Assembly: GCA_023159155.1 (NCBI GenBank) | Contig: JAJNNX010000023.1 | Span: 248,001-312,000 of the forward strand | Reading direction: 5' to 3' | Length of the DNA stretch: 64,000 nucleotides | From: Ustulina deusta | Taxonomy: Eukaryota > Ascomycota > Sordariomycetes > Xylariales > Xylariaceae | Shown here: positions 1 through 14,072 of the stretch, piece after piece | Layout: each line of letters opens with the position of its first letter | How positions within the stretch are numbered: the stretch's first letter is position 1 | Program-made: the position numbers and the translations under genes | Notes under the pieces: generated by a model | The model's database searches: none | Told to the model about the DNA's origin: nothing | What the model saw: the letters and a program-made list of their open reading frames with translations, nothing else

Positions 1-354
1 GCCAGAGCCTGAAACCGTCTGATCTAGCTGTTCGCGTTGTTTCCATTCGGTTCCCGCTTTACCTTTTGCGGCAGGGATATAGAAGTGTTGACAGTGGTCC
101 AGTGCCATGGCAAATGGTGTGTATGTCTGATACCGTGCCGTTGTCAGCCGACCCACGCTGCTGTTGGCAAAGTTTATCGCCAATAAGAAACCTGGCATGG
201 AGGTTAGGCGGTCGTCGGGCAGACTTGGGACAAGGAGGCCTTGGAGGCGGCACGAGGACCTCTTGACAACATTGATTTTTGAACCCATGGATTTTAAACC
301 CTCTATTCAATACTGCAAAGCTATTCGTCACCTTATCCTGGGGACAGGGCGAGA
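1..354. other. Upstream region of HET pseudogene, no gene seen
   Basis: Short open frames exist on both strands but none has recognisable protein content. It is probably the 5' flank of the broken HET gene that follows. Confidence 0.4.
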
Positions 355-2371
355 ATGAAAGATATCAAAGCTCGGAATGAGAGTGATGAGAGCGACGATT
401 ATGACAAGTCGCTACACGAAATCGCTACACGCCATGGAAAACCCCTCATTTCCCTTCTTCTCGACATCCAAGAACCTCAAGTCCGACAGCAAAAGTTCTT
501 CCGCTTTATTAGGCACCTCGAATGCTTTTCTTTATATTGTAAGCATCCGCAGCCCAGGTACCGCAACAAACTACATCACAAGCATATAAAGCAAACCCTG
601 GTATTCCGACACCGGATCAACGCTCTGGAAGACGGAGAGTTCGTGGCCGTATCATACCCGTGGAAACCGTCCAACAATGAGGAGAATTGCAAATTTAAGT
701 ACAAGGTCCAGGACAGGAGTGGTAAACGGTTTTATCCGTCAAGACTTCGAGATTGCGTCTGGGACCGCACCTTTAATTACATGCGCGCCCGTAGCGTGAA
801 CCTTCTCTGGGTCGATCGGCAGAGCATTCGGCAGGATGAATGCAAAGCAGTCTGCAGATGTGCAAGCAGAAGCGCGCTGCCATGCAGACGATGGATTGGG
901 TGTACAATCTGAGCCGCCACCCCGTTGGCTACTCGAAAACCGCATGTGTTCATTACACGACCTCAACATCCTTGTAGCCATACTTGAAGGGAAACTAGTC
1001 AAGGGCAACGGAAAAACTCGACAGTTTCAGTTGTCGGAAGGGACAAGCCTAGACAAGGCGCAGAGAGCACTAGGGCTACTGGTTACAATTATAGGAGACC
1101 GGTGGTGGACGAGGGCTTGGATATTCCAAGAAAACTACATAGCAAGGAAGAACATGACCTTGCTTATCCGTCATCTACCGGATCTAGAGACCAGGAAGCG
1201 GGAGTGTGGTATCTTTGGTGATGTCCCGGGTGAGCTTTGCATCAACTCCGCCGATTTTTCTCATCAGGCTACCCGGTTGTGCCTGGCGCTCCGTATGCAC
1301 GGAGTGAAAGGTGCAGACCAAGTCTTGAATACCGCCGGGGAATATAGGCTACTTCTGCAAAGCTCGGACTCTATGACCGCAAAGGTTATCAACGATGTGG
1401 AGAGGAGAGACGCTGAACATGCTTCAGACCGTCTTCTCATCATTGCCAACTGTTGCCAGTACTCGGTCCGCCTATACACCCAAAGCCAATAGGCACCGAG
1501 CTTAAGTCTGGCCACACTCGCCATGTGTCTCCTGAACGGTGAGATCCTTCATAACGGCTCAAGAGAGTCGACCCTGGGTCTACTGTCGGAGATGACCATC
1601 TCTCAATGTCTTGAGACACAGCTTTTCCAAGGATTCTGCGCCCCTAGGGGTGAACCCAATCTAACATTTAATAAAGGCTGCCGGTTTACCAACGTACGCC
1701 TTACGGAACCGGGCGTCCTGACCGAGGGTCATCTCTGGCGACTTGGTCTGACGATCGACACGGCCACATTCCCTGTTAGTAAAATACAGCAGACAAGGAG
1801 TAAAGCCGGCCACTTGACATCTTACCAGCAAGATCGGCTTGCTCAACTCGCGACAATTCTGAGGTCTCTGTCACACAGAGACCTCGCCACCCAGATCAAG
1901 GCATACCTAGATCGGGTCAACGAGGATCAGTCTGGGACTGTAATGTTCCCTCGATACTATTTACGTATCATGGCTATAGAAGTGGTCCGAGCAATTGATC
2001 AGAAAAGGAAACTAAGGCTGGCAAGCCTTTGCAATTCTCCGTCAACAACTCCTTACACGGCTATATTTATCTGGGATGACGATGACCATATAGACATGCC
2101 GAATTCAGATGCGAGTCTGGAAAGCTCAAAGCAGCGAATCTCTGCTGGCTTCGCCTTTACGGCTTCTGCTCCGAAGAGAAAGAATATGCGTGACATTGAT
2201 CGGCATGTATCACTCCAGGTACAGTGCCGGAATTTGTCCATGGAAGCCGGCAACAATATCCCCAAATTGTATATTCGACGATGGCTTCTCGGCTTATGTT
2301 TCTTTAGCGGATGCCCAAGAATGGATGTTCTTTTCCCATGGCCATCCGCACTCAAGACGATTAATACCTAA
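355..2371 (+). pseudogene. HET-domain (heterokaryon incompatibility) protein, frameshifted
   Basis: The frame from 355 carries HET-domain signatures: an FVAVSYPW block, then SRLRDCVWDRTFNYMR and LLWVDRQSIRQDEC. Near 845-865 the coding signal moves to another frame (KRAAMQTMDWVYNLSRHPVG, from about 870). Near 921 it moves again to the third frame, which reads LHDLNILVAILEGKLV and then WWTRAWIFQENY. In that frame a TAG at 1490-1492 interrupts the protein just before SLSLATLAMCLLNGEI, after which it runs on to the stop at 2371 through PKLYIRRWLLGLCFF. HET proteins act in non-self recognition and cell death after hyphal fusion. Two frameshifts plus one nonsense codon make this a dead copy unless they are assembly errors. 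No intron with proper splice sites explains the shifts. The family call is firm; exact breakpoints are good to about 10-20 bases. Confidence 0.85.
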
Positions 2372-4467
2372 CTGCGCAAACTAAGGTTTATGTTACGGTG
2401 CAACGGGCGCGGTAGAAGGAATATCAGTCGTTTCGCTATACAAGACACTCAGTGGATTTAGTTTCGGCTCCGACTTCTCATAACATAGCAATTTCTCAAC
2501 GACCCCTCTGCTTCACCCTCATATACACAGTTTTACTTCTTAATCTCCTTTTCACCCTGTAGATATCTGGCGCGCGTCAAATTCCCTGTCCAGACACAAA
2601 AAGGGCAACCTGCTTACCTTTGTTGTCGATTTTTGTCTGCAGGTAGGTATCCCACGCTCTCCATTCTACCATTTGGGCGGCTGACACATCCAGATCTGTG
2701 GCTTGGCGCGCGGGGCAGACTCGTGCCCCTCTTTCCTACCTGAGTCATATGTTAACTTGTCGAAGCGCATTGGAACGCTTACATCAACGGGAACCAGCAG
2801 GCAGAACACCAGCTTGTGGATGTAAGTCCGCAAACGAAGCTTCCGGAAGTCAGCCAATCAAAACTACTGCCAACTTTCACGACACCTTCGCCGATCCCTG
2901 CGACCGAACGAAACTAGGATCGGGTGATCGTCGATTTAGAGGGAGGCAGCTTGATTCGCAATGAGTCGAGCAGGGATGCTGCTCGACTCGGGCCAAGTGA
3001 TCGATGGTGCTGTCTATAGCGAGTTTGAGGCGAGCGGAGGACCAATTACACATAGACATGGATAGCATGGTCGACATTTTTCTTTTCGGTTGTGACAAAA
3101 TTTTGAATACCTATATCCAATTCCTTTTTCTCAGTGCGGTGATATTTGATTTCTCATGTACCTATTTTAAGTCAATGAAAAGAAAAGGAAAGAAATATAG
3201 TTGAGCCTCAATACCGTTATATGTGGCACGTGGCCGCTGTCAAACGGCCAATTGTGACTCCTCACGCAGGGTAGTTTACATCCATGCTTAGTACTTCTGT
3301 AAATGCAAGATCAAACAGAACTACTAGACATATGAGACCATTACATAAGTATGCTCAGGTACTTACAGAAGGACGCCTAGAACCTGAAACCTGAAAACAA
3401 CAAGACGGATTTGTACTACATCCAGTCCTTCTTGTCTTTACATTCTATATATCTCTGCCAATTTTGAATTACTCCCCTGATAAAATAATTCCAATATTGC
3501 TACATGGATCAGACGCCACATTAAGCTGTTCTGTTAGAATGAAGCCTGTATTATATTGATGAACATAGCACTTGTCTTTCTTAAGCTCGTCTTCTGCGGG
3601 CGAATCTGTGTAGTATCGTGTCTGTGACATTTCCTGGAATCTGTTATGATTGGACTTGGTCCGGGTTCACATGTGGAAGTGCAGAAGGCGCAGCTTCAAA
3701 CAGACATTGTGTACAAGTGGATACATTGTTGTAGTATTTTCTAATGTAACTAGGTATTCTACAAACCCCGTAGCACTCCGCTGATTAAAGAAAAGTTCCA
3801 GATGTACTTTTATTTACGTCAGGCGTGGTTCAAATGATCTACCTAGATGGAAGCGAGTGACGAGGAGCCAGAGACTCTAGTACCAGCGACACTGCCTGGT
3901 CGAAGGGACAAAACCTACAGAAGCACACACAAAGGGAATAAAACACCCAGGGAGGTTGACAAAGTAGCGAACAACGCTACGTACCGACGTTAAACAAAAC
4001 AAACAAACTAAATCTACCTGGATACCTGCAGGTATTTCCTTCAGCCAATACTAGCTAATAACGCGTTACTACAAGAGGCAAACGCAGTGTTTACTTAGGT
4101 ACCTAGGTAAGTACCCGAGCCTTCCCCTGTACTCTCCCCTGACACGTGTTACTTGGCTACAGGAAGCATTTTGGATACCTTCAAACAATATCTAGGCATC
4201 TACTCTAGAGCTTCCAACAATCACTTTTTACCTTGGGTCTCCCTTGCCTTCCAACTCTCGCACAATTCTTACTCACCTTTCCTCTCCTACCAGCCGCACT
4301 TCGACTTTCTTGCACAGAATCTAATATGCCCTACACCTTCCGCACTTCTTTGACAAACCTCGTCTTCTCATTTCTTTGAAAAGAACCCACCATCATACCC
4401 GTGACTAGTTTTCGCTTATCAAATTTGCGTTGCTTGTCTACTATTTCCACATCCAACTCTATCTAAC
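2372..4467. other. 2.1-kb intergenic region
   Basis: No supported gene. It contains short palindromic TAGGTACCTAGGTA-type runs near 4097-4115, common in fungal intergenic DNA. A pyrimidine-rich stretch from about 4120 to 4460 ends just before the ATG of the giant gene and is its likely promoter and 5' leader. Small open frames here have no recognisable content. Confidence 0.5.
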
Positions 4468-7400
4468 ATGTCGCCTTCCGAGAAAATCAGGGCAGACTTG
4501 CTAGGTCAGGTGTTTAATCACCTGGTCTTGCCACCCGAAATACCGGGTAGTCAAGACGGTGATGTTGATTCCGTATCACAAAATGTACTAGTGCGATTGA
4601 TTCAGGCCACTGAGGTCGCCATCAATCGCACGCCTGAGACGCCCTGGCAAGAAGCCTTCCGAGATGTTGAAGATTCTCTCAGAATTTGCATTCAGCTCAA
4701 CAGGGGCCGACTAGAAAGGAACAGCCTTCTGCAGCATTTCAAAAATCTAGTTCCCGGTCGGATGCTTATTCTATATCTCAATGAACAAAATGCAGGTTTG
4801 TTGATACGCCATGACGAAAGGTACGTTTTATGATCGGTTATGCTTTACCCATTTGGATTGTTCACATCCAATGATACCCCTACTGATCGCCTTGACCAGT
4901 GAGGATAAAGCTTGGGTCATATTCGAGTCTTTTGAGGCATCCGCGAGCTCTTCCCACGTTCTTGCTGCTGGCCACGCAATGCAATGGGACTTCCCTGGGC
5001 GTTCCGCACGAATTCGTCTCGAAAGCTTTACAGACGAATCTTTCCAAGAAAGTCTCGCATCTTTTCTAGAACAAGCTAGTATGGAGTCGCTGTACAGCCT
5101 TCAGGCTTCCTCACGAAAGGCAGGTGTGTCTGTTGGTGAGATACGAGACACAACTAACCCTGCCCTGATCACCCAAATGTTGATGTCGCTGCTTGAAGCA
5201 GTTGGCACTCACTATCAAGCACCAGTTCTACGAAAACGAATCAGAGATGACGTGAATCTTGGCAACAGCAACATTCCTTGGCGACGACTCCCTTTCTGGC
5301 TGATCCTGCGAGTCGCTACTCAGCGACAACTATGCTCAGCCCTTGGAGCCGAAAAAGGACAAGTAGCATACAAGCTTCTCGTGGCGATCCTCTTAGCAGA
5401 GTTGCTTGATGACTCGGCGGAAAATCTCAGTCCACATAAGGTTGTCTATCTTCGCACAAAACTAGCTCGTCGAATGGTGAAGTTAGAAATGAACCAAGAA
5501 AAAGTCCAGCTTCACAAAGATATTGCATGCGATGCCTGGTTCACCGCAGTTTCTGCAGTTGTAAGAAACTCAATACAAAATGCAAATATGAAGATGGAGG
5601 CTGCTTGGGACTCATTTAAAAAGATCAATAGTCGCCAGATCTTTCCCCTCCCGTATCGCGCACCGCCCGCTTCATTAGAGCTCACTTTGCCAAACAGTGG
5701 CGATTACCTTGATGGAGTTCTATCCACGAAGCTTTTACAGGTGTCGACACTCGGTCCAGTTACGCTTCCCAACCCACTTGACCAGAGCATCCAACAGAGT
5801 CAGAAGTTTACAGACTATGCCTTCCACCTGGCCGCTCTAGAAGAAAAGGTTGAAAGTGAGGCCAGCCGACCTGCTAATCCACGCCAAAACCATGCAGCTC
5901 GTTGTGTTGAGCTAGAGGGTCAAATCGAGGATGTGTTGAGTCAGATGAAAAAAGCGTTCAACACTGTAGGTCCAACAGACAACTCCAGCCCAGAACAAAA
6001 TAGTGCAACGATACTTGCTATCTTTACCTTGTGGGTTGAACTGGACAGAAGCGCCATTGCAGAATGCCAATTGCTTGGCGACCATGCTCCTGTTTTTCAT
6101 CCTGAGCTACTAGATGCGCTCCAGCTACCAACGAAGCTGGCAATGGAGCGACTACAAAAGATTCAGAAACACTTGGCCGATCGGCATTCCAAAAGCATCT
6201 ATGGCAATATATTGGAAACCCATACTCAAGACTCTATCGCTCTGCGTTATTCTGCGCATTCAAGAGACCTGCAGTCTCTCGAGCGCTGTATCCTAGACGA
6301 TTATGCGAATGCACGTCAACAAAAGAGGCAAGAGCACGAAGATCTATGCAATAAGTATGATGAGCACACAGAAGGGATTGCGGATAATCCCTGTCTCTGC
6401 ACCTTTGAAGGCGGTGAATGGATAGTTAGTGGATGCACGAGTTGTTGGCATCGAAGGGCGCGCCACCGCCTGAAGATTCAGGTTCAAGAAGCGTTTCTTC
6501 CCAAGAAGAATCCCGCCAGAGGTACAATTGTTTTCGAGCTTGGCATTCCGAACTGGCTGTCGGCCTATCGAAGTGCGACGTGGCAGATCATGAATAGATT
6601 AGCGCATCCATACCGACCCAAAGGTGCAAAACCCGAGATCTATCTCCGAGAATGCGAGCCATTACGAGGCTATATGACAGCCAAGTCGAAACGTCTTTCC
6701 ATGGCCTCCAGAATCAAGTGTTTTGAGCAAACTCACTACAATTTTAGCCAAGGAAAAGCGCCGTTGACACGAGTGCTGTTGCCTTTCGCAACGGACTTCA
6801 GACTCTATGATTCGATATCCAACGTCTGGGTTGCTGACCTAGCAAAACCTCTTACATTGGAGCATCTATGCGGAATCCAGATTCCTCGGAGCCTTCGGGA
6901 CATGTTTCCGAAGAGGGCACATCCTCCAACAATCGTAGATGGGCCGTCATCCTACGAGATACAAGCCAATCAGACTCTGGCTCCCAAGGATACTCCCGTC
7001 CAAGCGTTTTCAGCATGCCAAAAGATACTCGCAGGCAAAAGGCGCCGTTGGCCTAATTTGCTTGTAGAGCTATCTTCGTCAAATCTTAACCTCAGCGACG
7101 AGGATGTAATGCGGGTAATCTGTCAACTTGCCTCACAGGCAGGACCGGGAATACCTGACGAGCCCCTACGGGCAGTTCATGAGGTCTTTAAATACCCTGT
7201 ATTTACAAGACGACTGGAAAGAATTCTGCAGAGATTGCTTGAATCTATTCAGACTAATTGGAGGGAACATAATATCATGCAGTTAGTGATCACGCTCGCA
7301 TTACGATTGCATTGCCTAGCCGGGCAGTCACTTGGCAACGAAACCCTTATGACAGCGCGCAAGTGCCTAGTGGAATGGATTTCTGAACTGCGTAGGAAGA

Positions 7401-10400
7401 TCCAGGCCACAAAAGACCGCTCTGAAGCCCAACGATACGCGACATATGGCCTGTATGCTGCTTTGCTCTGCCGAAGAACGTTTGCAGCATTTCTGGGTTC
7501 ACGAAATCATCTTAGCCGCGATGATCTATCAACCTGGATGCAAGCTTCAATCGCCATACAGGAAAATATGCTGCATGACCTTAGTCGGCTACCAGATGCA
7601 ATACGCGACCTGCTCTTCCGCGACGCAAAGATGGTATACCATCTCCAAAACAATATAAGGGATGCAATGGAAACCTATCGATCCATTGTTGGGATCGAGA
7701 TCCTAAAATATTGGTCTGGTCACTTCATGCATACTGAACAAACCTTTGCTCCATGGGGTTTTCTCCCGGAACCCCATGGCCGTTGGATTGTCGCAACTAC
7801 TCCGGGTCGTTTCATGGAGAGACTACACTTCAACTACATCGAGGGCCACCTACTAGTAAATGGAAGACCGCGATCCAAGCTCCCTCTTAGCATCGCCAAT
7901 GATGACGCAGTGATGTCCATCTTCGGAGTTCAACATCTTATAACCTATCCATCGAACCAACCTGGTATGTCTCACCGCCTGGCCCATGCCAACCGAGGAC
8001 TGCAAATTCATTTCGGTCTAAGAGATAAGCGCGCGGTTATTCGTGCGATAAAATGTACTGGAAGTTCAAACAGTGAAGAGACTTGGGAGTTTGTTCCTCA
8101 ATCGAAGCTGGGTATTCCTGGCAACTTTGACCTCCCAACTGAGCTAATTCAGAACTGCGGCCACTGGCTCAACATCAACACTCGCTGTCTGGAGATTAGA
8201 CGGGGTTCGCTTCTAAAAACCACGTATTATAACAAACGCGAGAGTGACTGGTTTATCGATATCCCGAGACGGAGGGCATATCGAGGTGAAGGTGGAAGCC
8301 AATTGGTCGACCCCCACTCTGAGATTTTTGCCCAAATTGCCAGCATCTTTGCCGATTTCGAGCAAGCCGACAGGTTGACAGTATTTCAACCTCAGAATCT
8401 TGCTTCTAGGCTTACCGTGGAGTTGAAGCACTTCGATCTACATTTTGTGGTGAACCAAAATCGCCTTCTCTATTGCCAACAGTTGAACGCCGAAATCGAT
8501 ATAGACCAGGATGCTGGGACGTGGTATGGTTTACGCAGCAAGATCGTGATGCGTGAAGTCAACACCCGGAGCCGCAGTATAATTGTGCCTCTTGGGAAGC
8601 TGATTGCTCATCCTAACGGCTTTCACGTGGACGTCCGCATACGGGAAGCTGCACATTACGCCAGGTTCACGATTGATGATATCATAGGCAGATTGTCTTG
8701 CAGTCCTGAGCCTCGCCTCATATATACAAAAGCACTATATCATGCCACTACGTCCTTTTGTCTCCCCGACACTTTGACTGGCCGGACAGGTTCCAGCGAA
8801 GCCTTTTCCATACTACGATCCGGCACTTCTCAGCCATGGATACCGGTGATCAAGGCAGTGAATGAAATTCTCGAAGAGTTTAGCAAGCTCGCTCCTCGAA
8901 GAGAGTACCATCCACCTAATATTAGGCGAATCCAGAGGGTATCATGGGATCCGAATCTTACTCCCTCAATCCAGTGTGATGGATATCTACAGCTTATCGA
9001 AGCAATCAGGGAAAAATCAAATAACCTTGAAGCCTTTACAACCGGCTCCGAATTTGAGTTAAAGGAAATCGGTCATCTGTCTTGCCGTGGCAGATCTCAA
9101 AGGGAGATCTACGATCCATTACTTGACGCTGACACCAGCCAGGGATTTGACGAAGCCGTTTATAGTCCCCGTGATCGGATAAGTGGAATGGAAGCAGCCC
9201 AAGTATACCAGATTGCTTGTGTAATTCTTTCGAATTGTTCCCAATTCCACATGAGCAGATCTTTGAGTACTATACTGGAATCCTCGGATATTATTGGTGG
9301 CTTCTCAAACCCAGATACCCAGACAGCTACTTCTTACTCAGGTCCCCTAATTAATCAGATAGAAGATTCTGTCATTGAGAAATGGGGTGAACTCATTGAC
9401 TTTTGCCGGCACAAGGCTGACAGAGCTAGCTTGCTATTTCGTTTAGGACTTCTTGCTTTCCACAGCAAAGCAGACATGGACGTCATCCATTCCCTGGCTG
9501 CATTTTGTTTAGTCGACAAAATTAGGAACTTGGTCCCACCCCAATATCAGCACTTTGCGGACTTCAAATCCCATGAGAGACCTTCCGTAAGTCTACTCGA
9601 GGGCTTGATAGGCTCGACGTATCCAAAGTTCAAACCCGAGATATCCAAACAGGGACAGGCGTTATGGTTCGATGCAGAAAGTCGTAATGCCACACAATTT
9701 GAAGAAGCTTGTAAAAAGGAGGGTTTCCGTCTAGCTAAACACATACATCAATACTGGCCCACCCCGGCGACTGATATCACGACGGAAATGTTGAATTCGG
9801 CAGTTCGCGGACCTCAGAATGGTCAACCTTACTTCTTAGTTGATGTAAGCTCTGCGTTGGACAACGTAAGACCGGAATGGGAAAGAAGGTACGCGAATTT
9901 AGAACTAAGCAATTACATTCGTCGAGTAGACGATGTCCTTGTTTCGTTATGTCGCGTGCATGATATCGCTACACCAACGTCGTGGGTAACCAGAGAGCCC
10001 GACTTTGTCGAAGCACGGAAAACTGTCTCTTATCGATCTATAGTTCGGAATTGGTCTGCCAAGCGCGGGCCAATACTTGAGGTAGTAAAGAGCAGCTTGG
10101 TTGGCATCCTAGAGGAATATCAGGAAAGTGCGGCACGCCAACAGCCGATGCCCGATGCTTTGCCTGAATTGGACAAACTGGAGAAAATCGTCCAAAGTTT
10201 TGGGCACTCTACTAACAACCTCCGCAAGCAATACGGAAGAGATCTTAGCCAGAGCTTAGCAGCCCTTAAGATGAGGACACAGCAGATTGAACGGGATGGC
10301 CTAGCCGTCGTTCCTCAATTTGGGGTAGTAAAGGAGGCACTCAGACGGGCGCACGCTCACGTAGAAGATGTCTGGGCCGCCATAGCTACGGCCGCCACAG

Positions 10401-13400
10401 CTGGAGATAATAGGGCTTGCTGGCTTGAACTTGGGGCGATGAAGCCACTTTCAACTGCGGTAGATCTCCTGAAGCTGCTCAGGTCTACCGAGTCAATCGC
10501 TTTTGGATTGGGTATGAAGGAAGCGATAGTGTCCTACGGCATTGCTCTTACGGATGTACAGCACTTAACTCGAATTCAGCGTGCGTTATTAGAAAGAAAC
10601 CGACAAGCCCTTCACAATGAGCTGCGCCAACTGGGTCATAAAACGTGGAGACCAATTGAGATACCAGATTGGTTATTGTTGGAAATAGATAGCAACATCA
10701 TCATCCGAGATGAACAGGTCAATGTCGCAAAAGCCATGATCGACCCAACCCTTGGGAACGGTGTTCTGCAACTCAGTATGGGGAAAGGTAAAGTACAGTG
10801 TAATTGATGACCGAGCTGCTTGACACTGACAGCCTCACAGGAAAGACTTCATGTATTATCCCCATGGTTGCAGCAGTTTTAGCTGACGGTCAAAGCCTTT
10901 CTCGCGTTGTTGTTCCAAAGGCGCTTATAATGCAAACCGCTCAGACAATGCAATCTAGGCTCGGCGGCCTCGTAGGCCGGCAAGTCATCCATTTTCCCTT
11001 CTCTCGAAAAACCCCAACTAGGAAGCAGATTTTGGACCTCTACGCCGAGCTTCACCAAAGAACTCGGCGGTCCCATGGTATCGTACTAACTTGTGCCGAA
11101 CATCTGCTTTCCTATAAGCTATCTGGGTGGCAGCAGTTTATCGACTCTAAGAAGTCTGCAGCGGAACAGATGATTAGATTTCAAGAGTGGCTTAACACGC
11201 ATTGTCGGGATGTGCTCGACGAATGCGATTTTACGCTTTCTGTCAAAACTCAGCTCAACTACCCTAGTGGCTCAGAGATGTCAGTTGATTTTCACCCGTA
11301 TAGGTGGGAGATTGTCCAGGATCTACTTGGTCTGATAGATTGCCATCTCCGCGACTTGCAATACCAACAACCAAACGGCATCCTTGTCACATCAATACGG
11401 GAGAATTTTCCGGCTGTTCAATTCTTGAGGGCTGCTACTGAGGCTGCTCTACATGATCGTATCGTGGAGGACGTCTGCTCAGGCCGAGTAACTCTCCTTC
11501 GCCCCGCTAGTTCTCAATACCAACAGAAGGAAAGAGCTATTCGGGAAGTGCTCTGTGGAACCAAAATAAGTGAAAAGTTGTTGAGCCGTGTCGCAAACCT
11601 TTTCGAAAATCCGGAAATAGCACACAACGCTCTTCTGCTTGTACGCGGGCTCTTAATGCATAAAATAATCATCGTGTGTCTTAATAAGAGATGGAATGTC
11701 CAGTACGGCTTGCATCCGGATCGAGATCCAATCGCAGTTCCTTTTGAGGCAAAGGGAAAACCCTCTGAACAAGCTGAATACGGGCATCCAGATGTGGCAA
11801 TTCTATTTACTTGTCTGTCTTTTTACTACGCTGGCTTGACGCAAGCTCAGCTAGTACAAGTGGTTGGGCATCTCCTCCAGTCGAGTGACCCGGCCGCGCA
11901 GTATGAGTGTTTAACTTCTACATGCCCAAAGCTGCCGGCTTCTCTCCGTCGTTGGACCGTTTTGAACACCGATGACAAGGCTCAAATGGAGCAGCTTTGG
12001 AGTTGCTTGAGGTGGAATCGGACCACCATCAACCATTTTCTGAACCGCTTCGTTTTCCCGGTACATGCAAGACAATTTGAGATTAAGCTACAGGCATGTT
12101 CTTGGGATATTCCCGTCTGCTCGGAAAACAAAACCCAATTGACTCGAACAACGGGTTTCAGCGGCACAAACGACAATAGATGGATGTTGCCGTTAACGAT
12201 CAGCCAACGCGACCTCCCAGAACTGCAGCATACGAGTGCGGAAGTGCTGTCATACCTTCTACAGCGGCGCAATCGCGAGTTCCATATGATCCCTAATCCA
12301 CGTAAGGGGAAGTCAAAGGAATTTTGTTTCTTGGAGGATCTGAAGGCAAAAGGAGTTTCTGTGCTCATTGATGTGGGCGCTTATATCTCCGAGATGGACA
12401 ACCAAGAACTAGCCCATACCTGGTTACTAGTAGACTCTAAGGCCAAGGCCGTGGTCTATTTTCGCAACGACAACCGAGCATGGGTGCACTATAGAAATAA
12501 TACGAAAGAAGATGTGCCTTTACTGGCAACTCCTCTCGCAGAAGATCTCTCGGAATGTAATGTCTTCTTGGATGAAGGGCACACACGAGGAGTCGATCTG
12601 CGGCTACCAACCAACGCTTGCGGGGCCGTAACTCTTGCGTTAAAATTAACAAAGGATCATGCAGTTCAAGGTAACTTCGCCAGATTTCGATTTGAATCTG
12701 CAATATCCCTGGAAAATATGCTAACTAGGATAATAGCCGCAATGCGTCTTCGCCAACTGCAAACCACGCAGAAGGTATGCTTCTACGGCCCGCGTGCGGT
12801 TGTCAGCAGCATTAGAGACTTTCATCAGCTGAGGCCGTACGAAAAAATAGAGTCTATTCACGTGGTATCCTGGCTACTTGAGCAGACCTGCCGTTCTATT
12901 GAGGATCAGCAGGGCCTCTATGCTGCGCAAGGAATAGATTTTTGTCAGCGAACAGATACAATGTGGCAGTGCAAAAAATTCATGACAAATTTATCAGAAC
13001 GCCAGAAGCTCTTACGGGTACTGAAACAGCCGGAACGAAAGACTTTGCAAGAACTGTATGGCTCTGCCTTGAAGAAACCAGCGACAAGTCTCGAGAGCAG
13101 CGTCACCTCCCCGCAGCTGCGCTCGTTTATAGAAAGACTCGCACTGACTAGCAAGAGTGGGCAGGGTGGATTCCAAGCGGGTGCGTTCGAAGAAGTTGAA
13201 CAAGAAAGGGAAGTGGAGGCCCAAGTCGAGCAAGTTCGACAAGTTGAGAAGCGCATACAATATGAGGCGCTGAGCTTTCCTGGAATGCATCCCGACGTGG
13301 TACAATTTGCGCAGACGGGAAAACTTGAGGCCTCCTCAACGTCAAAGGCTAAACAACCAGGCTTTGAGCACGCGTTTTCCTTTGTTGGGAGGACCGCAAT

Positions 13401-14072
13401 TGCCAAGAGCTTTGGTGTCCATGAATCAAACGCCAAGCTTTTCGTCTCGAAGGAATTCACAAAGACTATACAGATCACTAAGGATTCTCACGAGGGCGAC
13501 AATTTCTTAGTAAGTAAAAGATCACAACTGTCGAGTTCAAGCAAACGCTGACAATAGACCAGCGTCCCGTAGAATGGATAGTATGGTCACCCCAAACCGA
13601 AACTGCCCTTGTCATCATTCCCGAAGAGGCGGAGCATCTCTTGGCTTACTTGCGGAGTCGGCGAGGCAAGTCACGCGTTCACCTGATCACATACGCTGCA
13701 GCAGTGACTAAAGCGATGATGGAATTTAATCATCTTGACTTCTACACCTATCCCGAGCTGCCCACCGGATTTCACATTCCTAAGCAGATCAAGGTTGAGC
13801 TTGGGATCCTAGCCGGTCGTTTATACGTCGATGAACACGAGTGGAAAACAGTGGCGGAGTATATGATGGGCGCCGCCGACGACTCTAACAAGATCGCAGC
13901 AAATCCGGCTGCTTTCGTTCTGGAATGGTTGACCGTACGTCGCAAGACTGTGAACGTGTTGCGCACTCCTATGGGCTACATCTGCACAGGTCGTGAAATG
14001 GAGAGCACAGATTCGCCGGAAGATGCGAATGGTGATGCGAATGAAGCCGATGAAGCGGAATTGGTAGAGTAA
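4468..14072 (+). CDS. Giant DUF6606/DUF3638/DUF3645 protein (P-loop helicase-like)
   Basis: I read five exons: 4468-4820, 4900-10787, 10841-12670, 12737-13509 and 13563-14072, giving about 3,117 residues. Introns have donors GTACGT, GTAAAG, GTAACT and GTAAGT and end in AG; the 12671-12736 intron is 66 nt without a stop. The N-terminus (VFNHLVLPP, residues 9-280) fits DUF6606. DUF3638 covers about 2040-2260, with a Walker-A-like MGKGKTS at 2078-2084 and a Walker-B-like DECD at 2207-2210. DUF3645 is near 2367-2413 (EYGHPDVAILFTCLSFYY), followed by LDEGHTRGVDL at about 2657 and, after splicing, VQAAMRLRQL, resembling late SF2 helicase motifs. A charged coiled coil lies near 2840-2870. Fungal relatives are often labelled ubiquitinyl hydrolase; I see ATPase-like motifs but no clear protease triad, so the biochemical role is open. 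ATG 4468 is chosen as the first in-frame Met after the pyrimidine-rich leader. Confidence 0.88.

Noticed and set aside
4097..4115. Telomere-like or regulatory TAGGTACCTAGGTA run
   Set aside because: Such palindromic runs are common in fungal intergenic DNA and there is no tandem TTAGGG.
12945..13478. Minus-strand frame of 177 codons
   Set aside because: It is the antisense shadow of the giant gene's conserved C-terminal coding exon.
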